64,000 nucleotides of DNA, from contig CM077644.1 in the NCBI GenBank assembly GCA_039707465.1, positions 144,120,962 through 144,184,961 of the forward strand, in the 5' to 3' direction. Positions 46,223 to 57,545 of this stretch are shown here, in pieces (within the stretch, counting starts at the first letter, position 1; every line of letters begins with the position of its first letter). Under the pieces are notes generated by a model. The model had not been told where the DNA came from, searched no databases, and saw nothing but the letters and a program-made list of their open reading frames with translations. Source of the stretch: Rhabdophis nuchalis. Lineage: Eukaryota; Chordata; Lepidosauria; Squamata; Natricidae. The position numbers and the translations under genes are program-made.

Positions 46223-46982
46223 TATCATTTTTTTGTATGTAAAGATCTGACTTAAATCCAGTTCCCCCACATGAAACTTGGCTTATTGGCCATAGCCCAA
46301 TGATACGGAGTAAAAACAAAACAAAACCCAGTTTTAGGTAATTCTTTATGCTCTGAGTCTTCTGAAAAGCTCTCCCAAAAGTTTGATGGGACTTTCCCAA
46401 ATGCCATCGGTGGAACTAATCTTGTTGCAGAAAAGATGTTCTGTGCATCGAATCCATTATTTATTAATTATGGTAGATTTAATCACTTAATCCCACTAGT
46501 CTTAGAAGAACAATATACAGCTGGTTTCTGCCATTAGTCCCCTGCTGATAGGAAATTGATGATCGAAGGAGGGCTCCCGTTAAAGCGCTTAATGACTTCA
46601 TAGCAAAAGCGGCAATTTTACCAGGCTTCGATTCCCATGCATAAATCACTTCAGTTATTATGGCAGTGTTTTTCTACAGGTAGTCCATGATTTAAGATCA
46701 CAATTGCTAAGCGAAACGGTTGTTGTGAGTTTTGCCGCATTTTACAACCTTGGTTGCCACAGTTGTTAAATGAATCACTGCAGTTGGGAAGTTGGGAAGT
46801 GAATCTGGCTTCTCCATTGACTAGTCAGAAAGTTGCAAAGGGTGTGATCGTATGACCCTGGGACACCTGTCATAAATATGACTCAGCTGACAAATGTCTG
46901 AATTCTAATCACTTGACCACTTGTAAGTTTGAAAAACAGTCATAAGTGTTTCAGTGTCATCATAACTTTGAACAAATGGATG

Positions 46983-48045
46983 TATTTATTTATTTATTTT
47001 ATTTTATCAAATTTATATACCGCCCTATCTCCCCGAAGGGACTCAGGGCGGTGCACAGAAATATAAAAAACAAATACAATACAATACAATACAGAACAGT
47101 TTAAAATGAATTAAATTAGGGTCTGTGCTAAAAATTTGGATTAGAAAAGGTTAAAATCAATTAAAACTTTACCCATTAAAACTAAGCCAGGCCGGCCTCT
47201 TGAAATAGATGTGTCTTTAATGCCCGCTGGAAGAGGCGTAGGTCCGTGATGGTACGAAGGTCGGGGGTAGGTCGTTCCAGAGGACAGGCTCCGCCACAGA
47301 GAAGGCTCTTCCCCTGGGGGCCACCCATCAGCATTGTCCGGCGGATGGTACCCTGAGGAGGCCCACTCTGGGAGCGGACAGGTCTAAGGGAGGTATGTGT
47401 TAGGAGGCGGTCCCGCAAGTAGCCAGGTCCCGTGCCATGGAGTGCTTTAAAGATGGTTACTAGCACCTTGAAGTGCACCCGGAAGGCCACAGGCAGCCAG
47501 TGCAGCTCGCGCAGGAGAGGTGTTACATGGGAGTATTGAGACACTCCCAGGATCCCCTGCGCGGCCGCATTCTGGACTAGCTGGAGTCTCCGGGTGCACC
47601 TCAAGGGGAGCCCCATGTAGAGAGCATTGCAGTAGTCCAGGCGGGAGGTGACGAGCGCTTGAGTGACTGTGCATAAGGCGTCACGATCTAGATAGGGGCG
47701 CAACTGGCATATCAGGTGAACCTGATAAAAGGCCCCCCTGCTCACGGCTGTCACGTGATCATCCAATGACAGCCGAGAATCCAGGAGGACGCCCAGATTG
47801 CGAGCCCTATCTGCGGGGGCCAGTGACTCGCCCCCGATAGCCAGAGATGGAACCAGCTGACTATATCGTGACGCCGGGAACCACAGCCACTCGGTTTTGG
47901 ACGGGTTGAGTCGGAGTTTGTTCCTCCCCATCCAGACCCGCACGGCCTCCAGACACTGGGACATCACTTCGACGGCATCGTTGGGGTGGTTAGGGGTAGA
48001 GATGTACAGCTGAGTATCATCAGCGTACTGATGGAACTCTACCCC
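46983..48045 (-). mobile_element. L2/CR1-type LINE, 5'-truncated, nested
   Basis: The 3' tail begins 'tatttatttatttatttta' and the conserved 3' UTR is at 47020-47060. The RT fragment extends to YADD (48027-48016) and truncates within 'ggggtagag'. Confidence 0.9.
47182..48045 (-). pseudogene. L2 RT C-terminal fragment with local frame disruption
   Basis: It includes YADDTQLYIS, SRLDYCNALYMGLPL and HWLPVAFRV. Around 47340-47400 the frame shifts relative to the other copies (the IRSHREGLLRV block is replaced by unrelated residues) before the normal LKTHLF end resumes. Confidence 0.85.
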
Positions 48046-48541
48046 AAGTCAAGGACTACTTGTAGAGGGCAGAGAAAGCAGGAACGACCACTATCAAAGG
48101 AAGAGTCAGATAAGGGAACTTGAGTCCATGCCAAGAATGAGTAAATATCTCAGGTAAGCCCTTCCCTATTTCACACAGAGATTAAAGGAGAGAGAAAGAG
48201 TATTCAGACTTTTAAGATTCCATAGCAGTAGCTTTACAATAAAAGTAATACTGACCTACATGTTGGCTGCCCAGTATAGTCTATCTAGAAGGGTTGACTC
48301 AAGAGACTATTAATGAGTCTACTGCCTGCCACCCCAACCCTATGCAAAGGAAGCTTTATTTTTTGACCTAAAAAAAAATCGAATTTATACGAGCACGGCT
48401 GCTGACAGCTAGGAAGGCTCTTCAAAGGGTCATCAGAAGAAAGACTGATTCATTTTACCTGGAATTTCTTGGTTTCATTTAGACTTTGTTTGCGTTTTTT
48501 TGCTTTCTTGCAGACATTTCATTACCCAAATTAGGTAGCAT

Positions 48542-48737
48542 CAGAGGTGAAATCCAGCAGGTTCTGACAGGTTCTAGAGAACCGGTAGCAGAAATTTTGA
48601 GTAGTTCGGAGAACCGGCAAATACCACCTGGCCCCAGAGTGGGGAGGGAATGGAGATTTTGCAGTATCATTCCCCTGCCATGCCCACCAAGCCACGCCCA
48701 CAGAACCAGTAGTAAAAAAAATTGAATTTCACCACTG
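48542..48737 (+). mobile_element. hAT-type MITE (196 bp) inside a hammerhead-like motif
   Basis: Ends are CAGAGGTGAAATCC and TTTCACCACTG, with a perfect 8-bp duplication ggtagcat (48534-48541, 48738-48745). The same family as 1779-1970. Confidence 0.9.
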
Positions 48738-48923
48738 GGTAGCATCATCAGTGTTAGCTAGTTTGTTAATAACATCACCAACTATCAAGTAAACAATACC
48801 CGAATCAAGAAACTGCCGAAGAAGCCAACAGCAAACAGTCCAACCAAAGAATCTCTAAGACCCACCAATGCTAACAGGACAAGACACTAGAATATAAACT
48901 GAGAGACGTCCCCACTCCTTACC

Positions 48924-48967
48924 AGCACTGATGATGTTGTCTAGTTTGAGTAATGAAATGTCTGCAA
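48924..48967 (+). ncRNA. Hammerhead-ribozyme-like motif, PLE family B
   Basis: AGCA-CTGATGA (48928-48934), a weakened stem II, GAAA (48955-48958), then TGTC-TGC. The pieces GCA/TGC can form stem I, and A-U plus a wobble pair form a minimal stem III before the GTC-type cleavage site. The diverged copies at 15652 and 52628 share the layout. Confidence 0.5.
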
Positions 48968-49049
48968 GAAAACAAGCAAGCTCAGAGAGCACCAAGGACC
49001 CTTCATCTCAACCCTGAGCTACAAATATTCTCCTTCATTGAGAGTCTTG

Positions 49050-51395
49050 TTTTTCCAGAATCTATAGCTAATGTATGACATAACAGAATCTGCAAAAGCA
49101 ATGGAAGGTTGGATTTGGTTGGCATTTGGATGGAGACTGTTGGGATATCCCACAGTTACAAATTAGATTGGGAAGAAAAAAAAACCCTTCAAGAAAATAT
49201 AAGCCAACCATATTGCTACCAAGAAAGCCATGGCAGCATGATATGAGAATCTTCATGTAGCTACTGAATGCTGCACCTTTTGGTTCCTTCCTCCTGATCG
49301 TAGAAAATATCAGTGGGTTGTAAGTGGGCTCAAACTGGCACAAAGATCCACTGAATTTTATGGCTGAATGGAGTTTGGAACCTGAGTGTTTCTAGTTCTT
49401 GCAATTTGCAAGCAACCATATCTTCGTTTGTATAAGTTTGCATCTTTATAATGGACATTTTGATGGTTGCTTGGTTTGTGATCTGAATTTTAAATTGAAA
49501 GCAAAATATTTTTGTGGATCACAACAATATGCTATATTGCCCCATAGTCTTCTCCCACTCAGCAGCTGTCAGATTTGTGGACTACAATCCCAATAATCGT
49601 ATCTCCCATAATTTTTAGTCAGCTGGCTCTGGATGATGGAGAGTGTAGTTCAAGTCATCTGGAGGGCTCTGAGTTGAACAAGACTTCTACCCAGCCTATT
49701 TTAAATCTTAGCATACCAGGCTATAGCACTTCAAATGTGCATGTAAAGTTATTACATTGTTTCTCATCTTTCATCTCTTTACTTTTTCTTTCTCTCTGTT
49801 TTTTTTTGTTTTTTTTTTTTGCAGAAAATGGCAGAGAACAACAGACTCACAAGACCCAGAAAGAAATGGGTAGGAGGAAGCTGGAATTGCCTCATTTTCC
49901 ATCTGATGATAAAGAACATAATGACATATGACTATTTTCTGAGTATATCCTGACTCTCCTACTGAAAATAAAATTGGAAAACAACCTGTCTGCCTCCTAC
50001 AAATTGTTTCTGCTGTAAGAACAGTGTGGCAGAGACCACAAGTGCAAGGCTGATTTGTTTCAACGTTAGCACATATAATGCCAAGATGCTATCTCTCCCA
50101 GGTGCGATACGGAAATGTCCCTGAATATAAATGTAGGTATGATTACAAGGTATTGTCTTGTGGTGACTGCTTAAGGAGGTGGCACACAAATTACAACACA
50201 TACCCACTTATTACAGTGGTTGCAGCCCAACTGTTAATAAAAATTGTTAATTGAATATTGTACTGCAAATTCTTCCTTTCTCTTTTGGTGCCTTGTGCAG
50301 GTGGCATGCATGGAACAACTCCAGTTTCAGCACCCAACACAAAGTAGGCCAGGAAAGACATAAAACCATTTCCAAGTTATTTGCCATAATTGTACATGTG
50401 TTAGAAAAAAAAAGTGCACTGTGCTCGTCTTTTCAAAGATTAAGTGCTTTCTTATGTCCAACTTTTAACGCTTAACACAGAACACAGTAGAAAATTACAA
50501 CAAGTAGAAATGCCCTAAGACTTGTTTTAATGCTACTACAACAACAAAAAATTAAATAAAATATTTTAAAATACATTTTACATTTATATTATAGAGTAAA
50601 AAATGTATTGCCCTTTTTTTCAGGGCAGCACTTTTTTTTTTACTCTAAAATATAATTGTAAAATATAATCGGAAAAAATCTGCAAAACACCAACTCGGGT
50701 ATCTGGTTAATGATACAGATTTCAGAATATTAGATTCTTTAAGAAAAGAAGCTTAGCTTTTGTATTTTTTAGGGATGCTGGTGCCCGCTTCTGATAAATT
50801 TGGGGAGAAGAGGAAAATGCAATTTATAGCGGTGAAATCCAAGGCAGGAGGAAATTGCTTAACTTGAACCTTACAATTGTCCCCTTCTGCTACTTCTCTT
50901 TGGTTCACACATATTCAAATACATATGTAAATATATTCTACATTTTTATTCTTTTTCTCCTGCTCACTTAATTTGTGTGAGCTCTGCCTGGAGTTCCATT
51001 AAGAATCAGTTCAAGCCCAGTGTGAAGTGTTTTATCTCCAGAAATTGTATAGCTCTCCTTGAAAAGTGCTTCATGTCCAGAACATAGATGACAACTAATC
51101 TCTCTCCTTTTCTCTCCCTCTCTCCCTCTCTCACAAAATATAAAGTGTTTCCTTTTTTTAAAAAAGAGATTTGTTGTTTTCCAAAGCATACAGTGTATAA
51201 AACTGCTAACAGATACAGATAATGATAAAGGCCTAGAGTATCACTTGATTATTGTATAGAATGAGAAACATTATTTTAAAAGCACATCACTTTTCTCCAC
51301 TTTTTGTTCTTGAAAATCTCATTTTCTTTCATTATCCTAACTCTTACTGTTCTATCTTGTCAGGCCTTCTTTGCTTGCAGACTACTATTTTGATA
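49050..51395. other. Intergenic, no recognised feature
   Basis: AT-rich; short homopolymer T runs near 49800-49820. A short inverted pair, 'ttatagagtaaaaaatg' with 'tttttttttactctaaaat', sits at 50588-50650. I see no gene or bounded element. Confidence 0.4.
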
Positions 51396-51404
51396 TACCT
51401 GAGA

Positions 51405-51648
51405 TAGTGGTGGGTTCCGCATGCATCTTAGCGCTTCTGTAAGCCTACGCGTTGTTCCAGCTGCTCAGCAGAGCATTGCTGTATGCCCTGTGCAGAAGTG
51501 CCGAAGACTTAAAAGACCCTTTAAGTAGCTCGAGCCAGTGGGTGGCCTCCCCCTCCCCCTTCCGAGCACCGTACCAGAACGGTATCCGGTGTTCTGGGCA
51601 GGCTCCGGTAAGCCTGTATTGGGGCATACCGCCTGCATCCCACCACTG
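51405..51648 (+). mobile_element. hAT-like element (244 bp)
   Basis: Ends are TAGTGGTGGGTTCCG and 'gcatcccaccactg', with a degenerate duplication acctgaga / acctgaac. The body matches 27283-27592. Confidence 0.75.
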
Positions 51649-51649
51649 A

Positions 51650-52600
51650 CCTGAACTGCAGAACGTCCAAAATGGAATAGATTTACCCTGAGAAACTACA
51701 TTGCCTCTCATCCTATTCCTACTTTTAAGCACTGCACGCATCCAGAGAAACACTAACTATCGGTATGAAAGAGCTAACCATTGAAAGAGATTTTCAATGG
51801 CAAATAATTCAGTTCAGCCATGCTCTGCCCAGACAATTGGCAAGCTCTCTCTTCCTCCACCTCCCTATGCTCAATGGCCAAAATAAGTATAAATCCTGCT
51901 GAGATTCAGAACCAAGGTATAGGTTGCCAAAACCGTGTTTTTCCTTTCTCTTTTCCAGGTTGCCTAGTTTTGCTGGCTCTTCTGGGATTTCCTCAAAATC
52001 TTCCCCTATTAAAGTAACCTAGATAATTTCATATGATCAGCAAAAATTGGCCAGCTCACTATTCATTCTGTCTGAGAGGTTATTACTGCTATGGAGCATC
52101 AGCATTCCTCAATCTGATCCCACAAGCCGCTTTGCTCATTATGGGTCTCCTTTCTTTCTGAGAAGTCGGAGCCATTTATTTCTAGCCTTTCCTTCCAATC
52201 TCTTAACCCAACTCTAATCCCTCCAAGGACGTTTAAACTCCCACTCCAGAGTGACTTCATTTCCTCTAATGGCCATGTGCAAGGAGTTTGATCGAATATC
52301 TAAATAAATTATACCTGCAGGTTCGATTTAATCCACTAGACTTAATTCTTTCTGAGATGCAAAGCATATTTTAGAAAGAAGAGGATGTTGAAGCCATAAG
52401 ACTAAAGTGGAAGATGCTTCCATCTCCTCCTGAAATATACATCTGTGTGTGTGTGTGTGTGTGTGCAAGTGTGTGTTTCACATGACTGCTTTCTCTCCCA
52501 CAAATTAGTCCTGGTGCTTCTATCTCTATCACTTTAGGCTTCCATTCCATAAAAATTCCCAGGGCATCCAATAGCCATGGCCTTACGCATTGTTCTTCAC
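51650..52600. other. Intergenic, no recognised feature
   Basis: A short (GT)n run at 52446-52465; otherwise nothing supported. Confidence 0.4.
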
Positions 52601-52619
52601 CATTAACCACGGTTTACAA

Positions 52620-52735
52620 TTGTTCACTGAAGATGTTACATAGTTTGGGTAATGAAATGCCTGCAAGGAAAGAGCCAAGCTCAGGGAGCACCAAGGACCC
52701 CTCATTTCAACCCTGAGCTACAAATACTCTTTTTT
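52620..52735 (+). mobile_element. PLE family B terminal fragment with hammerhead-like core
   Basis: CTGAAGA (52628-52634), stem II GTTAC / GGTAAT, GAAA (52655-52658), then TGCC-TGC, followed by 'agctcagggagcaccaagga'. Confidence 0.6.
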
Positions 52736-52774
52736 TTATCAGTTTACAATGAGTTTATATGTTCCTCAGCCTGT

Positions 52775-52920
52775 TGAAATTTCATTTATTTCATTTATTA
52801 GATTTCTATCCCGCCCTATCTCCCAAAAGAGGGATTCAGGGCGGCATACAGGGGCTTAAAAACCAACAATACAAAAAGTACAAATTCTACAAATCCATAA
52901 CCTTCCCCACCACTGGCTTT
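52775..52920 (-). mobile_element. L2 LINE 3' UTR fragment
   Basis: 'ttctatcccgccctatctcccaaaagagggattcagggcgg' is the complement of the conserved L2 3' end; only the tail is retained. Confidence 0.8.
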
Positions 52921-53660
52921 TAGAAGATATTGTAAGACATTTATTCCCAAAGTAAAGTGGATTTTAAACTCCCACTCTAGAGTGAGGTAAGTTAGCTAGT
53001 TGGCTAGCTTACCTCACTAACTGTACTTGACCTTTTGATTTAGGAATGGAGTGGGCTTTTTTGTTTTGTTTTGGTTGTTTTAATATTTACAGCACCAATC
53101 AACAGATAGAAACTCCACAACACATTATAAAAACATTATACTTGGTGACGCAGAATTCTTTTCCTTATACTCTGCGATGGGTCTGGCATCAAACTCTGCA
53201 AGCAGCAATTTAAAACATCATTGGGGAAACAAAGAACAGAGCTTTGTCCAGTCACGTAACATACACAGATAGAATTTAGACTGCCTATATCATTAAATGC
53301 TTCCAATTGTCATTTACCCCCAAAACAAAATCTGAGACTGGCAACTCACCAATTGCATATCATGATAACCTAAAAGCCCAATATGGCAATGTGTAATGGC
53401 AAGAACATCCCTTTGCCACCTTTAATCCTGATAGGTTGTAGAATTACAGTACTCCTCAAGGTTTTTCTTTAAAAAAGAAAATAATGATGCAATCAAAAGG
53501 ACTGGACACAGTGGACCATAGAAACTCGGAATAAGTGATGTTGGGATCTATTTTCGTTGGCAATACCTATCACTTGTAGAAGTGGCTGGTCAGAAATGTG
53601 GGAAAGGCTTCTGTTCTGTGATCATATTCTTACAAACGAGGAATAATCCAACAATCAGAT

Positions 53661-53910
53661 GTTGCTGTTGTTGTTAGTTGCGAAGTTGTGTCTGACCCAT
53701 CATGACCCCATGGACAATGTCCCTCCAGGCCTTCCTATACTCTACCATCCTCTGGAGTCCATTTAAGCTCACGCCTACTGCTTCAGTGACTCCATCCAGC
53801 CACCTCATCCTCTGTCGTTCCCTTCTTCTTTTGCCCTCAATCTTTCCCAGCATTAGGCTCTTCTCCAGTGAGACAGATATGAGAACAAACAGATATAATC
53901 CAACAAATTA
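53661..53910 (-). mobile_element. BovB (RTE) LINE 3' end with 20-bp TSD
   Basis: The complement of the BovB C-terminal/3' region ('gttgttagttgcgaagttg', 'accccatggacaatgtccctcc', 'agtgactccatccagccacctc'). A perfect 20-bp duplication (gaataatccaacaatcagat) lies at 53641-53660 and 53911-53930. BovB is the LINE family with known horizontal transfer among squamates and ruminants. Confidence 0.9.
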
Positions 53911-53930
53911 GAATAATCCAACAATCAGAT

Positions 53931-54750
53931 TGCCAAAACAACAGAAATGAATGCTGGCTTTTTATCTTCTCAATATTGGATGGACAATGCTGCTAAATCA
54001 CTGTTGTGAAAATGGCAAGTCCCTTTTCTGCACTGTGGAATAAAGTTTAAACAAGGATATTTCTAAATGCCTCCAACTGACCCTCAAAGCAAAGTCTCCA
54101 CATTGACACACACATGATTCAACTTGCAAACGTACAGCCTTGAGCACTGGGAATTTTAGGTGGTTCTGTCTCTCTGAAGAATATAGCGATTATTAGCTGA
54201 GATGGCAAACAGGTTATTCACCTGTGGAGGAGCTGTGACAATAGGTTCAGTTCTCAAAGAACTGGCTGTCTCCTTATTGAATTTCTGATTCAGTTGACGA
54301 TGGAACTATCTCAACAGAAATTGGACTTTAAAGAAACACAATAGGAAAAGTATTAATGTTTTTGAACTTTGCTGTTGTAGAAAACTCCTGAGTATACTAT
54401 GAAAAGTTAAAAAAAACTGCAAATGGATCATCAAACAAATCAACCAAAATTATCACCTGACCCACAAATGTTGCTGCTCAAATTGTCATTCTTTGGACAC
54501 ATGGCAGGAAGATCTATTTGTCTGGAGTAGGCTCTAATGCTGGTAAAAATAGAAAGAAAGAGAACAAGAGGATGATCAGTAACAAGTTGGATTAATTCAG
54601 TTACAACAGCTATGAATGCAACTGTTGTAAGATCTAAAAGATCTGCTTAAGTTCAGATCAACATGGAGAAAACTATACATGTGGTTGCTAGGAATAGACT
54701 GGCTTGAAATCACACAATCAATGTATATAAGAAATAAATTGAGTTGAGAA
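53931..54750. other. Intergenic, no recognised feature
   Basis: Nothing identifiable. Confidence 0.4.
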
Positions 54751-54752
54751 GA

Positions 54753-54805
54753 CAGTTGTAAAGAAACAACAGAACTACCATAGTTCTGTTGTTTCTTTAC
54801 AACTG
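54753..54805. repeat. Perfect 25-bp inverted repeat
   Basis: Arms 54753-54777 and 54781-54805 are exact reverse complements separated by 3 nt (cca). Confidence 0.9.
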
Positions 54806-55990
54806 GAAGGAAAGTTAAGAGTGAAAGATGAGATTTACTATGTAGGCATTACTTCTACTTTAAATCCATTGTCAGCCTTAGTAACTCTTTTCACTAGCTG
54901 ATAAACACTAGCCACTTCTACAGGTATCACTGTTTTTCCAAAGAGCTTCTTTTGCCATCTAAAGTAGACCCAGTATCACTTCTCCTGGATTTGCCTGATA
55001 TTTCCCTCAGCTCTTAAGATGCTGATGGTTGTCATATCAAATCATGAAAAGAGTCTATGACCTAATCTTGAGAAGATGTGTAAATCTGACAAATGTAGTT
55101 GAAACATGGCCAATGGGAGGAAGAAGTGGCAGTTTCCCCCAGATATGGCCACCCCGTCTGTTTTGCAGCACTGAGTCAAGTTGGTGAACTAGCCTTAGTG
55201 AGGCCTGTAGCCGGTTCCTTTTAGGATCTTTGGCCTGCCACACTAATATTCTATTCTGCTATGCTGTTTTGTTTCATTAATGGGGAATTGGGAGGGGGAA
55301 TAGTAAGGAGTAGAATGTGTTGTTGTCAAAATAAAAAATTCCTTTCTAGAAACCAAGGTCATCTTTGTTCTCTATACCTCTGAGCCTGACCGGAACTGGA
55401 TGGGTGGAGCTGCCAGCATGGCAGTGGAAGATTGGACCATGTGATGGACTTGTGGGTGTATGGGCAAGATCATGAACTTTCAACTGGGTGAGGAAACCCC
55501 AGGAAGCTCACATTCGTGTTTTCCCAGATGTGCCAACATGTCTCTTTTAATAAATTGGAACTTAGAGCAATGCTTTGCCTTGGACTCTGATTTATTTTTG
55601 GATGTTATTTGGAACACTGACACTTAGTCTGTGAAAGAAGGATTAGTTATACATGTGGCTCCAAGAACTTCCTTCTTATCACATCATTGAGAATTGATGA
55701 AGTTCGGTTTAAGCTTTTTCCATCTCCATTTTGGACATGCCATTGATTTCTGGGGGGAGGTAGATACCATGCTTCTTTTATTTTTCTTAAATATTTTTTC
55801 ACTTAATGCTATTTCTTTTTTCAAAGGGAGTTCTTGGCATGTCAGATGTGACTCTCAGCCCATCTCACTTTGCCTACTTCTGATTTAAGAGGATTTTATT
55901 TCTGTGACATACCTTTCCTACGCAAGCATGAGTCAGATTTGAAAAAAAAACACCTCAGGATAGAATAGGGATTTTGTTGATGTCAACCAA
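54806..55990. other. Intergenic, no recognised feature
   Basis: Nothing identifiable. Confidence 0.4.
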
Positions 55991-55993
55991 ACA

Positions 55994-56231
55994 CAGTAGA
56001 ACCTCTGGTCATGACCATGATTCATTCTACAACTTTGGTTGCAACCTTATTTGGTTGTGACCCTAACTTTGGAAATTTGCCGCTTACAAAGAAAATGGCG
56101 CAGAAAGGAAAATCAGCTGCGAAATAAAAATTTGGATTTTTATCTACGAAGAGTTCTAGAATACAGTAGAACCTCTGGTCACTAACAGAAATGTTAGTAA
56201 CCAGAGGTTCTACTGTATTCTAGAACTCTTC
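55994..56231. mobile_element. Mariner-like MITE with terminal palindrome
   Basis: The TIR 'cagtagaacctctggt' occurs at 55994 and 56164 in direct orientation, and inverted at 56200-56215, each next to TA. An 84-bp palindrome (56148-56231) covers the last two. Confidence 0.7.
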
Positions 56232-56915
56232 CACAAATGGACTGTAGGGACCTTGTGGGACTCCAAAGCATGGTTCCAGGGGTGGCTTATAAATTCATGG
56301 CAGCTGCCCATTAGTTTCCAAGCCTAGATGAACACAGCCTATTAATCCACTACACCCTGCAAGCGTGCCAGTGTATTTTTAATTTATAAGCCTAAATGAA
56401 TGCACTCAAGTTTCACTTTAAGATCGTTAGTCCAGGGATGCACAATGCATAGTCTCTAAAGGCTCCTGAAAGTTCCCATCAAATAGTAATTTTCAATAGG
56501 ATAGGAGGGAAGAGATTATTAAATACACGGCAGTGATCATATTAACTCTAATGAATTAGTGTAATGTAATTAGGTTTTTTGGAGTGTGGCCTCCAGCAAG
56601 CCACTCAAAGCCAAATGAGACTTTTAAAGCCTGGAACAGAATGTGTGTGTTCCAGTTGTACACAGCTTGCAGCCAGCTTGTATAAACAGCTGTACATAGG
56701 TAAATTTATCTCCTAGTAAGAACTATAGGCCTCTTCTGTTTTCTGTGAGATGTATGCACTGTTCCTTCCCTGGTTCTAATAAAATGGTATCTAAAGATCT
56801 AGACACTAACCTGCTTTTGAATGAATGAATGAGCAATTTTATCTTGCATTTGAAGATTTGCCCACTGCTGTTATTTGAATGATTGTGCCTTTTGTTTTAG
56901 TTTCTCTATTTTTTT
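56232..56915. other. Intergenic, no recognised feature
   Basis: Nothing identifiable. Confidence 0.4.
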
Positions 56916-57139
56916 AGAAATTTGAATTTGTATTTATTAGTTTGTCAAACATGTACAAAATAGCAGGTATAACTATAAACATGGATATAAATGAAAGAAA
57001 TGAATACAAATAAATGGGGGCAGTAGGACAGGGACGGTAGGCACACTGGTGTGCTTATGCATGCCCCCTTTACAGACCTCTTAGGAATGGAGTAAGGTCC
57101 ATGGTAGACAAATTAAGGTTGAAGCTGTGAGGGTTAGAG

Positions 57140-57274
57140 CAGGGGTCTCCAACCTTTGCAACTTTAAGTCTGAAGGACTTCAGCTCCCAGACTTCTCCAG
57201 CCAGCAAAGCTGGCTAGAGAAGTCTGGGAGCTTAAGTCCTTCAGACTTAAAGTTGCAAAGGTTGGAGACCCCTG
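57140..57274. mobile_element. Palindromic hAT-like MITE (135 bp)
   Basis: Near-perfect foldback, with an 8-bp perfect duplication ggttagag (57132-57139, 57275-57282). Nearly identical to 14029-14163. Confidence 0.92.
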
Positions 57275-57289
57275 GGTTAGAGGATGTAA

Positions 57290-57515
57290 CAATGGAGTCA
57301 GGTAGAGCATTCCAGACGTTAACCACTCTATTGCTGAAGTCATATTTTCTGCAATCGAGTTTGGAGAAGTTTACCTTGAGTTTATATTGATTGTTTGCCC
57401 ATGTATTATTGAAGTTGAAGCTGAAGAAGTCATTGACAATTAAAATGTTGTAGCAGACAATTTTGTGTACTGTGCTTAAATCATACCACAGGCAGCGCAG
57501 TTCCAGATTGTCCAA
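57290..57515 (-). pseudogene. LINE RT C-terminal remnant
   Basis: The translation gives NLELRCLWYDLSTVHKIV, a VNDFFSFN segment, YKLKVNFSKLDCRKYDFS and NRVVNVWNALPDSIV, the C-terminal pattern of CR1/L3-type elements. The catalytic region is absent. Confidence 0.7.
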
Positions 57516-57545
57516 TTTCCAGATTGTCCAACAATAAATTGTTCA

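Larger units (their letters stand above)
46677..48062 (-). mobile_element. Tc1/mariner-like MITE split by an L2 LINE
   Basis: The left part is 46677 to about 46982 (after TA at 46675-46676). The right end 'caagtcaaggactacttg' is at 48045-48062, followed by TA. The interval between is a minus-oriented L2. Confidence 0.85.
48484..49045. mobile_element. PLE family B foldback with two hammerhead-like ends, split by hAT
   Basis: A minus-oriented terminal segment (48484-48541 plus 48746-48790) and a plus-oriented one (about 48880-49045) face away from a 100-bp centre. The same arrangement appears at 15515-15700. The minus arm is cut by the 48542-48737 hAT MITE. The plus arm ends with 'gctcagagagcaccaaggacc'. 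No ORF. PLE assignment is by ribozyme-core layout and pseudo-LTR style. Confidence 0.65.
56920..57545 (-). mobile_element. Non-LTR LINE 3' part (CR1-like), split by a MITE
   Basis: Minus-oriented; the tail 'tttgtcaaacatgtacaaaatagc' near 56940-56965 and the body are a very common snake LINE 3' end. The coding remnant is at 57290-57515. A palindromic MITE is inserted at 57140-57274. Confidence 0.75.
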
